DNA of 64,000 nt from Tenacibaculum sp. Bg11-29 (GCF_002836595.1 NZ_PJBB01000003.1:4438501-4502500); one strand, 5' to 3'. Counted from the stretch's first letter, positions 28,908 to 38,010 are shown. Numbers and translations: made by a program. The notes: generated from the letters alone by a model not told the origin.

Positions 28908-29079
28908 AATACCAGTAAATAACATACATTTTCATGACTTTTTGTAACTATTTACATTTCTTTTACACTTTTTTGACACTCTTTAAAGTACTAACTTTAG
29001 TTTAGTCATACTCCTATTAGACTAGCTGTTTTTATAGCTTACACTAATTAAAAAAATGAACAACCTAGTTTAAACATAA

Positions 29080-29115
29080 AAACCATCACTCAGATTAATA
29101 TCTGAGCAATGGTTT
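29080..29115 (-). terminator. Terminator of the NO-reductase transcript
   Basis: 16-bp stem (29080-29095 with 29100-29115) with two mismatches, and on the minus strand a T run follows. It lies 50 bases after the norB stop. Confidence 0.8.
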
Positions 29116-29166
29116 GTTTAAAATTTATTATAGTTACAAAACTACTTATTGATTACAACCTATAAA

Positions 29167-31395
29167 TTAATTTACATTATTTTTAATTTTATAGCTATAA
29201 ATTGTTTCAGAAATAGTAAACCAACAGAAGTAATATATCCCTCCTGAAAAGATAATATCTCCAATCATTCGAAGCCATTTTAAAGTTTGTACTACAGGTG
29301 AATATAATAGTTCAGCATCTCTAGCAAAAGAATATCCTTTTGTAATTGAAGTATATGCTTGAATTATACCTATTGGCAATAAACTAAATAACACCATGGC
29401 TACTAAGCCTATATTTAACAGCCAGAAAGCTCTTTTTAATTTTTTACTTTCCCATACTCTATTAGAATAAAAGCGTAAACAAATAAGAATGAAGCCCATC
29501 CCCAACATTCCATATACACCAAACAAGGCTGTATGTGCATGAACTGCTGTAGTATTTAACCCTTGTATGTAGTATAAGGCAATTGGTGGATTAATCAAAA
29601 ATCCGAATACACCAGCTCCTATAAAATTCCAAAACGACACAGCAATAAAGAAAAAGATTGGCCATTTATATCTTTGCATCCATGGTTTACTTTTTAAAAG
29701 AGTCCAACTTTCTTTAATTTCAAACCCCATTAATGTTAAAGGAACAACTTCTAATGCACTAAAAGTGGCACCCAAAGCTATGGCTTGAACTGGAGTTCCT
29801 GAATAGTATAAATGGTGTAAAGTTCCTATAATACCTCCTGCTAAAAATATGGTTGCAGACGCAACAGAAACTCTCCCCGCAGTTCTAGCAGATATTATTT
29901 CCATTTTAGAGAAAATAAACGCAATTACTACAGTTGCAAAAACTTCAAAAAATCCTTCAACCCATAAATGAACTAACCACCATCTCCAATAATTAATAAC
30001 AGGTAAACTACTATTTTCACCATACATTAATCCAGAGAAAAAGAACATACCAATTGCCACTACAGATATTAATAAAATAATTAACAACTGTTTAGATTCA
30101 TCATTTTTTCTAATAGCATAAATAATATGTCTTCCAACCATAAACACCCATAATATTAAGCCTATACCAAGAAATATTTGCCAAAACCTTCCTAAATCCA
30201 TATACTCATATCCTTGATGTCCAAAGAAAAAGTTGGTTGTTAAATCTAAAAATTGGTGTACTCCAAGCCATTCTCCAAGCATAGACCCTAATACTATAAT
30301 AAGTAATGCTACAAATAAGAAATTGATTCCAAAATTTTGATATTTAAATTCCCTCCCAGAAATCATTGGCGCCAAAAATAAACCAGTAGCTAACCAAGTT
30401 GCTGCAATCCAAAATACTGCTAATTGCGTATGCCAAGTTCTAGTAATAGAATAAGGTAAATAGCTTGCTAAGTCAAAGCCAAAAAAAGCTTGCCCTTCTA
30501 CTGTATAATGTACTGTTATAATACCAAGAACTACTTGTAGCCCAATTAAAAGTGAAATAACAATAAAATATTTTAGAACAGCTTTTTGTGAACCTACTAA
30601 TTTCATTCCTACCAAAGGGTCTTTTTCAGGCTGCGTTATAATATCTCCTTTTTCATGGTTCTTTAAATAATAAAAAGTTAAAATACCAATAAAAAGAAGT
30701 AGTAAAACTATTGACAATCCAGACCATATAAGAGAATCTTTGGTTATAAGATTATCAATTAAAGGTTCGTGTGGCCAATTAGAGGTGTACGTGTAATCTT
30801 CATTAGGTCTATTAGTACTTGCTGCCCAAGAAGTCCAAAATAAAAAGGCATTTAATTGTTCTAACTTAACAACATCTGTTAAAGCACCTTTAGGAATCGC
30901 GTACTCTTCTTTTCCATCAGAAAAAATAGAGGTATAATGCTTTACATTCGCTTTAATAGCAGCCAATCTTTCTTTTGATATTGTAACTGTTTTTGTAGTA
31001 CTATTAAATGTATTCGTCTTAATATCATTAATCAAACGAGCTTTTATCGCCGCTTTATTTTCTACATCTAAATTATCATACGAAGTATTAAAATCAGTAT
31101 TAGACCAATGTTTTAGTAAAAATATCGCTTCTTTATGTATCCAATCTGCTGTCCAGTCAGGAGCTACATAACTTCCATGCCCCCATATAGAACCTACTTC
31201 CATACCTCCAATAGATTCCCAAACATTCTGACCTATTTGAATATCTTCTTTTGTATAAACAATATCTCCAGATCCTTTTACAACAACCTTATCAGGTATA
31301 GGTGGTTGTGTTTGATATACTTCAGTTCCTACCCAAATTAGTGCTATAAACGAAAGAGTTACAACGCTAATAAATGCTATCCATGTTTTTCTCAT
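29167..31395 (-). CDS. norB: Quinol-dependent nitric oxide reductase (qNor)
   Basis: 742 aa, about 14 TM segments; reduces two NO to N2O with quinol electrons. The extended N-terminus (GQNVWESIGGMEVGSIWGHG ... DWTADWIHKE) is the fused cytochrome-c-like region of single-subunit qNor. The core has heme/metal histidines in WHTQLAVFWIA, HQGYEYMDLGRFWQ, LVHLWVEGFFEVFATVV and VHAHTALFGVYGMLG. It follows ric by 8 bases in the same operon, so both are probably induced by NO. Confidence 0.94.
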   Translation of the reverse strand: MRKTWIAFISVVTLSFIALIWVGTEVYQTQPPIPDKVVVKGSGDIVYTKEDIQIGQNVWESIGGMEVGSIWGHGSYVAPDWTADWIHKEAIFLLKHWSNTDFNTSYDNLDVENKAAIKARLINDIKTNTFNSTTKTVTISKERLAAIKANVKHYTSIFSDGKEEYAIPKGALTDVVKLEQLNAFLFWTSWAASTNRPNEDYTYTSNWPHEPLIDNLITKDSLIWSGLSIVLLLLFIGILTFYYLKNHEKGDIITQPEKDPLVGMKLVGSQKAVLKYFIVISLLIGLQVVLGIITVHYTVEGQAFFGFDLASYLPYSITRTWHTQLAVFWIAATWLATGLFLAPMISGREFKYQNFGINFLFVALLIIVLGSMLGEWLGVHQFLDLTTNFFFGHQGYEYMDLGRFWQIFLGIGLILWVFMVGRHIIYAIRKNDESKQLLIILLISVVAIGMFFFSGLMYGENSSLPVINYWRWWLVHLWVEGFFEVFATVVIAFIFSKMEIISARTAGRVSVASATIFLAGGIIGTLHHLYYSGTPVQAIALGATFSALEVVPLTLMGFEIKESWTLLKSKPWMQRYKWPIFFFIAVSFWNFIGAGVFGFLINPPIALYYIQGLNTTAVHAHTALFGVYGMLGMGFILICLRFYSNRVWESKKLKRAFWLLNIGLVAMVLFSLLPIGIIQAYTSITKGYSFARDAELLYSPVVQTLKWLRMIGDIIFSGGIYYFCWFTISETIYSYKIKNNVN

Positions 31396-31403
31396 GTTTC
31401 CTT

Positions 31404-32126
31404 CTAGTTTTGTAGAGTTTTTTCTAATTCAACTCCTTTTTTAAATAAAATATTATTTTCTAAATGAATGTGCTTGTGTAAATCGTTTTCAAATTCTTGT
31501 AATAAAAGATAGGCAACTTTGTATGTAGTACATGCATCTACAGGAGGTGCGTAATTGTTACTTAATTCTGATATTTTTCTAAACCGATGCCCCTCGTTAT
31601 CATGCTCTTCATGCATCATTGCAATTGGGCTTGTAACACTATCAAATTGTGAACTAGAAACTACGGTATTATTTTTACTAGCTTCAACCAACTTTTTAAA
31701 ATAAGGGAACAGTATAAATTCTTCTTTTTTCATATGTGTTGTTAAATCGTTCGCACTTTCAGTAAACAACTTATATATTTCAAATAATTCTGGATGCCCT
31801 ACACCGTGTACTTTGCATAGCTTATCTAGATATTGCTTAATTTCAGGCACCTTCTTTTCAATATATTTATGATGCTTATTATAAATATAATCTGAAAGAA
31901 AATCAATATCCCAAGATTGATAGTTGTTAGTATCTATTTCTGTGTTAAAGCAATTTGATAATTGCTTAATTAGTATGTTTTCCTTAACATTATTTGAATT
32001 ACACACAGTTTCTATACTTCTATTTCCGTTACAGCAAAAATCTATTCCATAAGATTTAAAAATGTTAGCAGACTTATAATTTTCTGCAACAATATTGCTT
32101 ACTAATGTTTTATTATTAATATTCAT
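31404..32126 (-). CDS. ric: Ric/ScdA-type iron-sulfur repair di-iron protein
   Basis: 240 aa. An N-terminal ScdA domain (IFKSYGIDFCCNGNRS, with the CC pair) is followed by a hemerythrin-like four-helix domain with His/Glu ligands (YNKHHKYIEKK, GHPELFEIY, HMKKEEFILFPYF, MHEEHDNEGHRF, HKHIHLENNILF). Ric repairs or delivers iron to nitrosylated Fe-S proteins. Operon partner of the NO reductase. An operator-like palindrome lies 45 bases upstream. Confidence 0.93.
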   Translation of the reverse strand: MNINNKTLVSNIVAENYKSANIFKSYGIDFCCNGNRSIETVCNSNNVKENILIKQLSNCFNTEIDTNNYQSWDIDFLSDYIYNKHHKYIEKKVPEIKQYLDKLCKVHGVGHPELFEIYKLFTESANDLTTHMKKEEFILFPYFKKLVEASKNNTVVSSSQFDSVTSPIAMMHEEHDNEGHRFRKISELSNNYAPPVDACTTYKVAYLLLQEFENDLHKHIHLENNILFKKGVELEKTLQN

Positions 32127-32170
32127 TATTTAGTGTTGATTGATTTTAAAAGTTATATAGTTCATTTTTT

Positions 32171-32191
32171 CATTTAGCATCGTGCTAAATG
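32171..32191. promoter_or_regulatory. Palindromic operator candidate upstream of ric-norB
   Basis: CATTTAGCA, three-base spacer, TGCTAAATG: a perfect 9-bp inverted repeat 45 bases before the ric start. NsrR/Rrf2 or Crp/Fnr-type dimers bind sites of this length. The Rrf2 gene 0.6 kb upstream is the natural candidate regulator. Confidence 0.55.
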
Positions 32192-32325
32192 ACTATTCAG
32201 GATGTTTATATCATAAATATTTTTCAGTGGTTTTATTTAAGTCTTAAATATTCTTTATAGGGCGATTCCATATATATTCGCTTAAATATTCAGGGTAATC
32301 AGTAGTTATTGCTTGAAACTTCTTT

Positions 32326-32763
32326 TCATTCTACTTTATATGTTAACTTTTTTAACTGGTTAAATCCAAAAAAGAAAAGACATATTATTTTTATTACCTC
32401 CAATAAAACAAACACAAAATGAAAATTACCTTTCTTTATTTCTATGTCTTGAATAATTAATTCTGCTTGTTCATTTAAAATAGGTAACAACCAAAATGTT
32501 TGTAGTATTACTATAAAAATTACAATGAGAAAAGTATATGAAAATTGTAGTTTTTGTTTTCTTAAAGGCATTACCAAACTTGCAATAATGGTTATTGAAA
32601 AAACGATCTCCATTATATTTAAAGCTTTAAAAACAAGCCTTCCAATTCCTAAGCCAAGCTTAGTTGTTATACCTGGCGCTTGAAATTTCAACCATGATTC
32701 CATAAAACTTATAGCACCTACAAAACCAATCCAAATAAAGGTTATAATGATTGTTTTTTTCAT
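32326..32763 (-). CDS. Four-TM membrane protein next to the Rrf2 regulator
   Basis: 145 aa with hydrophobic helices near 3-22, 40-65, 75-97 and 118-138. It lacks a known signature. It lies 43 bases after the Rrf2 gene, and I recall similar proteins beside NO-response regulators in flavobacteria; a role in NO stress is inference. Confidence 0.75.
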   Translation of the reverse strand: MKKTIIITFIWIGFVGAISFMESWLKFQAPGITTKLGLGIGRLVFKALNIMEIVFSITIIASLVMPLRKQKLQFSYTFLIVIFIVILQTFWLLPILNEQAELIIQDIEIKKGNFHFVFVLLEVIKIICLFFFGFNQLKKLTYKVE

Positions 32764-32806
32764 AACGTATACACGGATCTTTTTATCCGTTTTAAATTTA
32801 TTTTTT

Positions 32807-33241
32807 TTATCTTTTTAAAAAAAATGTATCAATACTCATATCGTTAACAAGCATTAATAACGTTGTGTTATTTAACATTGATTTCAATTTGTTTCTAACC
32901 TCAACAAATTGAAAATGAAGTGGACAAGGTGATTTTGCATTACATTCACTTAAGCCCAAACCACAACTCGTATAAATAGCATCTCCATCTAACACCTTAA
33001 CAACATCACTAAGTTTAATCGTTTCCATTTTACCATTTTCTATAATAAAACCTCCATAAGGTCCTTTTATAGATTTAACAATATTGTTTCTTGTGAGTTG
33101 TTGCAATACTTTAGCTGTAAATGCTTGTGGAGAATTTATAGCTTCAGATATAGTAGATAAACTGACTTTTAGATCTTGTGCGCTCTGTTGTGCAATATAT
33201 ATTACTGCCCGAAGTCCATATTCACATGATTTTGAAAACAT
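32807..33241 (-). CDS. Rrf2-family regulator, NsrR-like
   Basis: 144 aa from MFSKSCEYG at 33241, the usual Rrf2 start; the frame also allows 33262. The winged helix reads SCEYGLRAVIYIAQQ and SPQAFTAKVLQQLTRNNIVKSIKGPYGGF. Three Cys (CGLGLSECNAKSPC) match the Fe-S cluster ligand spacing of NsrR/IscR. In NsrR the cluster reacts with NO and releases target genes; adjacency to ric and norB supports that role. Confidence 0.88.
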   Translation of the reverse strand: MFSKSCEYGLRAVIYIAQQSAQDLKVSLSTISEAINSPQAFTAKVLQQLTRNNIVKSIKGPYGGFIIENGKMETIKLSDVVKVLDGDAIYTSCGLGLSECNAKSPCPLHFQFVEVRNKLKSMLNNTTLLMLVNDMSIDTFFLKR

Positions 33242-33323
33242 TCTTTTATTATTATAGTGCAAATTTAGAGGATATTTTTATAACAGACAAACATATCCGC
33301 TATAAAATATTTATTGATAAAAA

Positions 33324-33394
33324 TATTGTTGCAATTACCTAAATGATTAATCTTATTTTATTGAGTATTCATACTATAAGTAATTGCAACAATA
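33324..33394. repeat. 15-bp inverted repeat with a wide spacer
   Basis: TATTGTTGCAATTAC (33324-33338) and its exact complement (33380-33394), 41 bases apart, between the Rrf2 gene and the ankyrin gene. It could be a pair of half-operators, a leader hairpin, or a MITE remnant. The TTGTTGCAA core recalls the motif repeated at 61.1-62.4 kb. Confidence 0.5.
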
Positions 33395-33431
33395 AACGCT
33401 GTAACTTCATAAGAAACAACACTATAAAAAC

Positions 33432-36400
33432 CTAGTGAATAACACCTTTAAACTCCCATTTCACAACCTCATCTGGATCATTATCTATAAGATATTTAGC
33501 AACACTACGATGCAAAACAATCGTAGACAATTCTTCTTTTAAACGAAACAATAATGTGTCATCAACTTTCTCGGTATCAATAGCCAACTCACAACGAACA
33601 CCGTGTTTAGGTTTGTTTTTCTTAAATAAAGATGCAGGAAAAGCACCACATGCTATTACATCTAAAAAGTTTACTGCAAAATAATCTCCCCACACAGTTT
33701 CGTCCTTTTTACTCTTTATTGACACAGGAAAAGTTTGCAATGAATCTACTCCAGCTTCTTTTAATAAATCAACAAACCTTTTAGACATCACTGGTATTTC
33801 ACCTTCATTAAAATCAAGTAAAGCATCTCCTGATTTTGCATTAGTTGTAAATACGATAGGCGTATCTACCGATGCTGTAATTTTATTTCCTGATAAAAAA
33901 TCTAACTGATTAGGCAACTCTAAAAGAACCTTATTTTGTACCGAATCATCTTCTTTTAATAAGAAATACATGTTTTTATCTTCATTAGGCATTTTTTTAA
34001 GCTTATTAAAATACACTGTTAAAGCCTGTGCTTTAGAAATATATAATCGCCTAGTTACCTTTTCTTTTTCTCCAACAACACCAGTTGTATATGTAAACTC
34101 ATGATCATCATTTTCAAACGAGAACGTTCCAGTATTATAAAAAGCTTTTACGCTTAGTTTCTTAAATGTATTCGCCTCACTATCTTCTATACATTCCTCT
34201 AATTCTATATTTTCTTTATGGTTTTGATTTAAAATAAATAAAAACAGTTCATTAGTATGATAATTAGCAAAATCACCTTCGTTAAGAAAATCATCTTTAG
34301 TATACTCTCTTTCTAATGCATTTATTACATAAGGTAACATCTCGTGAGTATCATTTACCAACGCATACATACAAGCTATGTTAAAACTCATAACTCCTCT
34401 TACCTTTCTAGATTCTTCAACCTTACTAAAATAAGGACTTAAGACTTCAACACCTTCTTTTAACTGATTACTTGCACAATAAGCAACAACAAGATTTGCA
34501 ATTATGTTATCTGCTAAAATTCTTTCAGGGCTAAATTGTTTCTTATGCGCTAAAAACACATCAATAGTTTCTTGAATTTTCCCAAGCCTAATTGAGCTCA
34601 TAAAAAAAATATTTAGAGAGCTATTATTAGCTTCTAATTGTAAAGCATTTTTTGCGTAAATAGCAGCTTGCTCATAATTTGATCTTGAAAAATAATGCGC
34701 TTCAGCTAAACGTAAAACAACAGTGAAATCTTCTGGGTATGCTAAAATAATATCCCTTTCTAATTCTAAAATTCTATCCCATTGTTTCTGAGAAGCACAT
34801 CTTAAGAATTCAATTTTTAGAAGTTCCTCTTCAGGGGCAGTTGCTCCTACCTTAACCAACAAATCAATCAATTCACTATTGTTTGCCTTGTGCGCCAGCA
34901 TTAAAGGATTATTTCCATTATCACGTATAGCGTTTACATCAGCAGAAGCGTTAATTAATAATTTAGTAATTTCAACTGCTTTATTTTCTATCGCATAATG
35001 TAAAGCTGTTGTTCCTTTTTCCCATCCTTCACTAGTTACACTTACATTAGGATTTGCTTCATAAGCTAATAGTAAATTTACATCTTCTATATACACCTCT
35101 TTATCTCCTCTAGCATAAGAACATATACGCATTAAAATAGTTTTGCCATCTTCATCAAGATGATTTACATCAACCTCTTTCTTAAGTAAAGCTTCTAAAA
35201 GAATTTTATTTTCGGAAACAAAAAATAATAGATTCTTATTTGATTTTTCACTTATATAAATAACATCTACTACATCTGACTCAATACATTCTTTTAATAC
35301 CTCAACATTTTCAGTTGGATTATTAAATAAATCTTCAATATTAAACTGCACTCCTTTTTCTTTGCATAATTTAAGAATAGATAAATTCTTGCTTTCTAAT
35401 GATATTTCGATAATCTTTTTAACAAGCCCTTTATCAGGAATTATCCCTTTCTCTAAGAATTCCTGTATTTTTAATAGATTGACTTCTTCTATCGCTTCTA
35501 AAAAAAACGCTCTACTCTCCTTTCTTTCATTTATTTTCTCAATACCTTTTTCAACATTAACAGAAGCCAATTCTAAAATATTCCCTAATAAATCATCAAA
35601 ATACTCCTCATCAACATATTCTTCTTCCTCATATTCTTTTTTATAAATTTCTAAAACGTCTAATATTTTTTGCTGAATAACTATATCTTCAGTATTACAT
35701 AATGCAGGTGTAAAAAGTTCTTCCATACCATCTCCCCCGTCATTATTAAGCATATCTCCAGAAGCTTTTGCTAATAATTCAAGTAACGCCTGTGATTCAA
35801 ATTTAGGAAAGTGAGAATCTATTAATTCATCTTGATTAGTTGAACTCCAAAATCGATGACCTGCATCATAATACTCACAAGCTTTATAAAATTGTTTTAC
35901 AACAGCAAGCTGAGCTTTTAAATCTTTCCTTTTTATAATTTCTTCTACGACAAAACTAGTTGCTTCAAAATTAAAATAAATATTTTGTAATGTCATTTTA
36001 AAGATAGAAACCAACGAAGAAGATGATAGTTTATCTATGTGTTTTTTAAGGTACTCATCTAGTATTGAAACAGTAACTAAACTTTCATCTTTCATTTTAA
36101 CCCCTAAGAATTTAACAAAAGGGTGTTTATCGCTATTATAATAAATAGTTACTAGCTTTTTTAAAATAAGTATTCCTTTTTCAAACTGCGCTACATCCTC
36201 AGTCTTTAATTGCTCCATTGCAATTGAAAAAACAGAAAATTCATTTGATACTTCTACTTCTTTATAATCCTCTTCTAATTTCGTTAGAATAATAGCATCT
36301 ACTTTTTCCTTCGCTATTTCTTTATTCTCAAAATCATTTATTTCTATGATGGGAGATTGCCCTAATACACCACTAACAAGAATGTTATATTTTTTTTTAA

Positions 36401-36467
36401 GAGTTATTAAAAAATAGTGCGTTATTCCTTCTTTTTCTAAAGTGAAATATTTTTTAAAATTTTTCAT
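33432..36467 (-). CDS. Large ankyrin-repeat and TPR-like protein
   Basis: 1011 aa, no signal peptide. Residues about 430-560 contain ankyrin repeats (DEDGKTILMRICSYA, EKGTTALHYAIENKAVEITK, DNGNNPLMLAHKANNSELID). The part from 570 to 720 is helical and TPR-like (AEAHYFSRSNYEQAAIYAKN). The C-terminal 280 residues are beta-rich with FDTPIVFTTN-like strands and a conserved WGDYFAVNFLDVIACG segment. The role is unknown; probably a cytoplasmic protein-interaction scaffold. Divergent from the peptide locus at 36.8 kb. Confidence 0.8.
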   Translation of the reverse strand: MKNFKKYFTLEKEGITHYFLITLKKKYNILVSGVLGQSPIIEINDFENKEIAKEKVDAIILTKLEEDYKEVEVSNEFSVFSIAMEQLKTEDVAQFEKGILILKKLVTIYYNSDKHPFVKFLGVKMKDESLVTVSILDEYLKKHIDKLSSSSLVSIFKMTLQNIYFNFEATSFVVEEIIKRKDLKAQLAVVKQFYKACEYYDAGHRFWSSTNQDELIDSHFPKFESQALLELLAKASGDMLNNDGGDGMEELFTPALCNTEDIVIQQKILDVLEIYKKEYEEEEYVDEEYFDDLLGNILELASVNVEKGIEKINERKESRAFFLEAIEEVNLLKIQEFLEKGIIPDKGLVKKIIEISLESKNLSILKLCKEKGVQFNIEDLFNNPTENVEVLKECIESDVVDVIYISEKSNKNLLFFVSENKILLEALLKKEVDVNHLDEDGKTILMRICSYARGDKEVYIEDVNLLLAYEANPNVSVTSEGWEKGTTALHYAIENKAVEITKLLINASADVNAIRDNGNNPLMLAHKANNSELIDLLVKVGATAPEEELLKIEFLRCASQKQWDRILELERDIILAYPEDFTVVLRLAEAHYFSRSNYEQAAIYAKNALQLEANNSSLNIFFMSSIRLGKIQETIDVFLAHKKQFSPERILADNIIANLVVAYCASNQLKEGVEVLSPYFSKVEESRKVRGVMSFNIACMYALVNDTHEMLPYVINALEREYTKDDFLNEGDFANYHTNELFLFILNQNHKENIELEECIEDSEANTFKKLSVKAFYNTGTFSFENDDHEFTYTTGVVGEKEKVTRRLYISKAQALTVYFNKLKKMPNEDKNMYFLLKEDDSVQNKVLLELPNQLDFLSGNKITASVDTPIVFTTNAKSGDALLDFNEGEIPVMSKRFVDLLKEAGVDSLQTFPVSIKSKKDETVWGDYFAVNFLDVIACGAFPASLFKKNKPKHGVRCELAIDTEKVDDTLLFRLKEELSTIVLHRSVAKYLIDNDPDEVVKWEFKGVIH

Positions 36468-36727
36468 GAAAATTATTTTTAAATATTGATAAGCTATAAT
36501 TGCTTATTTCTATTCGTAAAAATACATTTATACATAAATATAGTGCCCCCTGTATATAGGGATTTTACTCTCACTACAAAGCGTATTTTCACAACACACA
36601 ATTAAACTAAAACATGCTTATTTTCAAGTAAATACCTCTTAATATTATTTAATAATTGTTTTTTTACATTCTACATTAATTTATAAAACCGCATAAAAAC
36701 ACCTATTAACAAGGCACTTAGAACCAT

Positions 36728-36770
36728 AACGCAACTAAATAGCAATAGTTTATCGCTATTTAGTTGCGTT
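36728..36770. promoter_or_regulatory. 16-bp perfect inverted repeat at the promoter of the metal-linked locus
   Basis: AACGCAACTAAATAGC (36728-36743) and its exact complement (36755-36770), 11-base loop. The right arm carries TTG at 36764-36766, at the proper -33 distance (20 bases) from the -7 box TACTTTTG at 36787-36794. So the repeat overlaps the promoter and may be an operator. Confidence 0.65.
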
Positions 36771-36794
36771 AAGTAATATAATTACCTACTTTTG
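36764..36794 (+). promoter_or_regulatory. Promoter, -33 TTG and -7 TACTTTTG
   Basis: TTG at 36764-36766, 20 bases, TACTTTTG at 36787-36794 matches the Bacteroidota primary-sigma consensus. Transcription would begin near 36800, about 25 bases before the ATG at 36826. Confidence 0.65.
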
Positions 36795-36804
36795 ACTAAA
36801 ACTA

Positions 36805-36823
36805 AATAATAATTATCATTAAT
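36805..36823. promoter_or_regulatory. Fur-box-like sequence
   Basis: AATAATAATTATCATTAAT matches the 19-base Fur consensus GATAATGATAATCATTATC at 14 positions, and lies just downstream of the presumed transcription start. The region is AT-rich, which raises the chance of a random match. Confidence 0.45.
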
Positions 36824-36825
36824 TA

Positions 36826-37149
36826 ATGAAAAATAGTCGTTTAAAAAATAGCATAACTTGTTTGCTTCTTGTAATTTTCATTTCTATGAAAATGGCAGGA
36901 CTTCATATGCTATCTCATATAGACGACAAAGACCATACATTAGATTGTACTACTTGCGATTATGTTATTTCACATAACCTAACTCCTACACTTCCATTTA
37001 ACGCTATAGATTATACATTTAAAGAAATTAAATATATTACTCAGGTAGAAAAAGTAAAAAACTATAGTTTTCTTAATTCAAGTACTCTTACTTCAGCTCA
37101 ATTATTTTCTCGCCCTCCTCCCTCTTTATTACAAGAATTTCACTTATAA
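36826..37149 (+). CDS. Small secreted or membrane protein with Cys/His metal-ligand pattern
   Basis: 107 aa. An N-terminal hydrophobic helix (CLLLVIFISMKMAGLHML) is followed by HIDDKDHTLDCTTCDYVISH, with several His, Asp and a CxxC. In flavobacteria, small proteins of this type precede metal-linked TonB receptor operons (family knowledge, from memory). It sits behind a Fur-like box and ahead of the three peptide genes. Confidence 0.75.
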   Translation: MKNSRLKNSITCLLLVIFISMKMAGLHMLSHIDDKDHTLDCTTCDYVISHNLTPTLPFNAIDYTFKEIKYITQVEKVKNYSFLNSSTLTSAQLFSRPPPSLLQEFHL

Positions 37150-37417
37150 TCTAACCACATTGTAAAAATTTACACAGGTTAACACGTAATGATTTTCAAC
37201 CTATCTAAATATTAGAAATAAGCTAAAACAGCTGCTACACCACATTTTAAATAAATATTTAAAGGAAACAATTTATTTAAAATAGCTAGCTACGCTATTG
37301 TTTATTTTAATAACCACACTACTCACATCATATTAAAAATAAGAAAGTTAACAACAAACCTAACATTAGGTGGTCTGTACTTATCTATTTTTCATATGCA
37401 TAAAAAACGTTGCAACG
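37150..37417. other. Untranslated stretch before the peptide array
   Basis: No gene. Contains AAACAAT...ATTGTTT inverted sequence at about 37266-37302 and the palindrome CGTTGCAACG at 37408-37417 just before the first conserved leader. Confidence 0.5.
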
Positions 37418-37478
37418 AAAGGGGGAGGCCGAAAACCCTATAACATAGAGTAGGTATAACTTTTTAAATATTGTAGTC

Positions 37479-37586
37479 ATGAAAACTAAGAAATCAATTA
37501 TTTCTAAAATTTTAGCTAACAAAGCAAAACAAGCTAGCGGAAGTATGCACTGTAGCAATTGCGGACATTGTTTCCATACTTTATAG
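37479..37586 (+). CDS. Cys/His-rich precursor peptide, copy 1
   Basis: 35 aa: a basic leader MKTKKSIISKILANKAKQAS, then GS, then MHCSNCGHCFHTL. The last 13 residues hold three Cys and three His. Compared with copy 2 it differs at residues 3 and 10 only (Thr/Asn and Lys/Arg), while many third codon positions differ, so selection keeps the peptide. Proposed to be a metal-binding or modified peptide; the leader may be recognised by the RRE-like protein at 38494. Confidence 0.85.
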   Translation: MKTKKSIISKILANKAKQASGSMHCSNCGHCFHTL

Positions 37587-37653
37587 CACTTTAAGGGGAA
37601 GCCGAAAACCTTATTAATAGAGTAGGCATATATAACTTATAAATATTATAATC

Positions 37654-37761
37654 ATGAAAAACAAGAAATCAATAATTTCTAGAATATTAGCAAACAAAGC
37701 AAAACAAGCTAGCGGAAGTATGCACTGTAGTAATTGCGGACACTGTTTTCACACCTTATAA
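37654..37761 (+). CDS. Cys/His-rich precursor peptide, copy 2
   Basis: 35 aa: MKNKKSIISRILANKAKQAS, GS and MHCSNCGHCFHTL. Identical in protein to copy 3, with synonymous differences in the DNA. It has its own conserved leader starting at 37591. Confidence 0.85.
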   Translation: MKNKKSIISRILANKAKQASGSMHCSNCGHCFHTL

Positions 37762-37834
37762 CATTAGGTTCAAAGGGGATACCGAAAACCTTGTTATTAT
37801 TAATAGAGTAGGTACAACTTAAAATATCATAATT

Positions 37835-37942
37835 ATGAAAAATAAGAAATCAATAATTTCTAGAATCCTAGCTAATAAAGCAAAACAAGCTAGTGGAAGT
37901 ATGCACTGTAGTAATTGCGGACACTGTTTTCACACGCTATAG
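37835..37942 (+). CDS. Cys/His-rich precursor peptide, copy 3
   Basis: 35 aa, same protein as copy 2. It ends 14 bases before a strong intrinsic terminator that separates the peptide array from the processing and transport genes. Confidence 0.85.
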   Translation: MKNKKSIISRILANKAKQASGSMHCSNCGHCFHTL

Positions 37943-37956
37943 TTTTAAAATTAAAG

Positions 37957-37982
37957 CGGTAGAAGCAATTCTACCGTTTTTT
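37957..37982 (+). terminator. Attenuating terminator after the peptide array
   Basis: CGGTAGAA, GCAA loop, TTCTACCG, then six Ts. Most transcripts would stop here, giving abundant peptide mRNA with limited read-through into 38011 onward, as is usual in precursor-peptide operons. Confidence 0.9.
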
Positions 37983-38010
37983 AAAATAGTGTTAAAAAAA
38001 TAACAAAAAC

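Larger units (their letters stand above)
37418..37942 (+). repeat. Three tandem leader-plus-peptide units
   Basis: Units start at about 37418, 37591 and 37771 (ATG to ATG 175 and 181 bases). Each has a 60-base leader with GGGG, CCGAAAACC, AATAGAGTAGG-like and AACTT blocks, then a 36-codon gene. A 4-bp leader stem is AGGG/CCCT in unit 1 and AAGG/CCTT in units 2 and 3, with a 12-base loop each time, a compensating change. Confidence 0.9.

Noticed and set aside
37150..37417. Direct repeats as CRISPR
   Set aside because: No regular spacers; the three units downstream are gene duplicates. No CRISPR array seen anywhere in the window.
37479..37942. Methanobactin or lanthipeptide precursor
   Set aside because: No DUF692 or lanthipeptide synthetase gene is nearby and the peptide has no matching core pattern.
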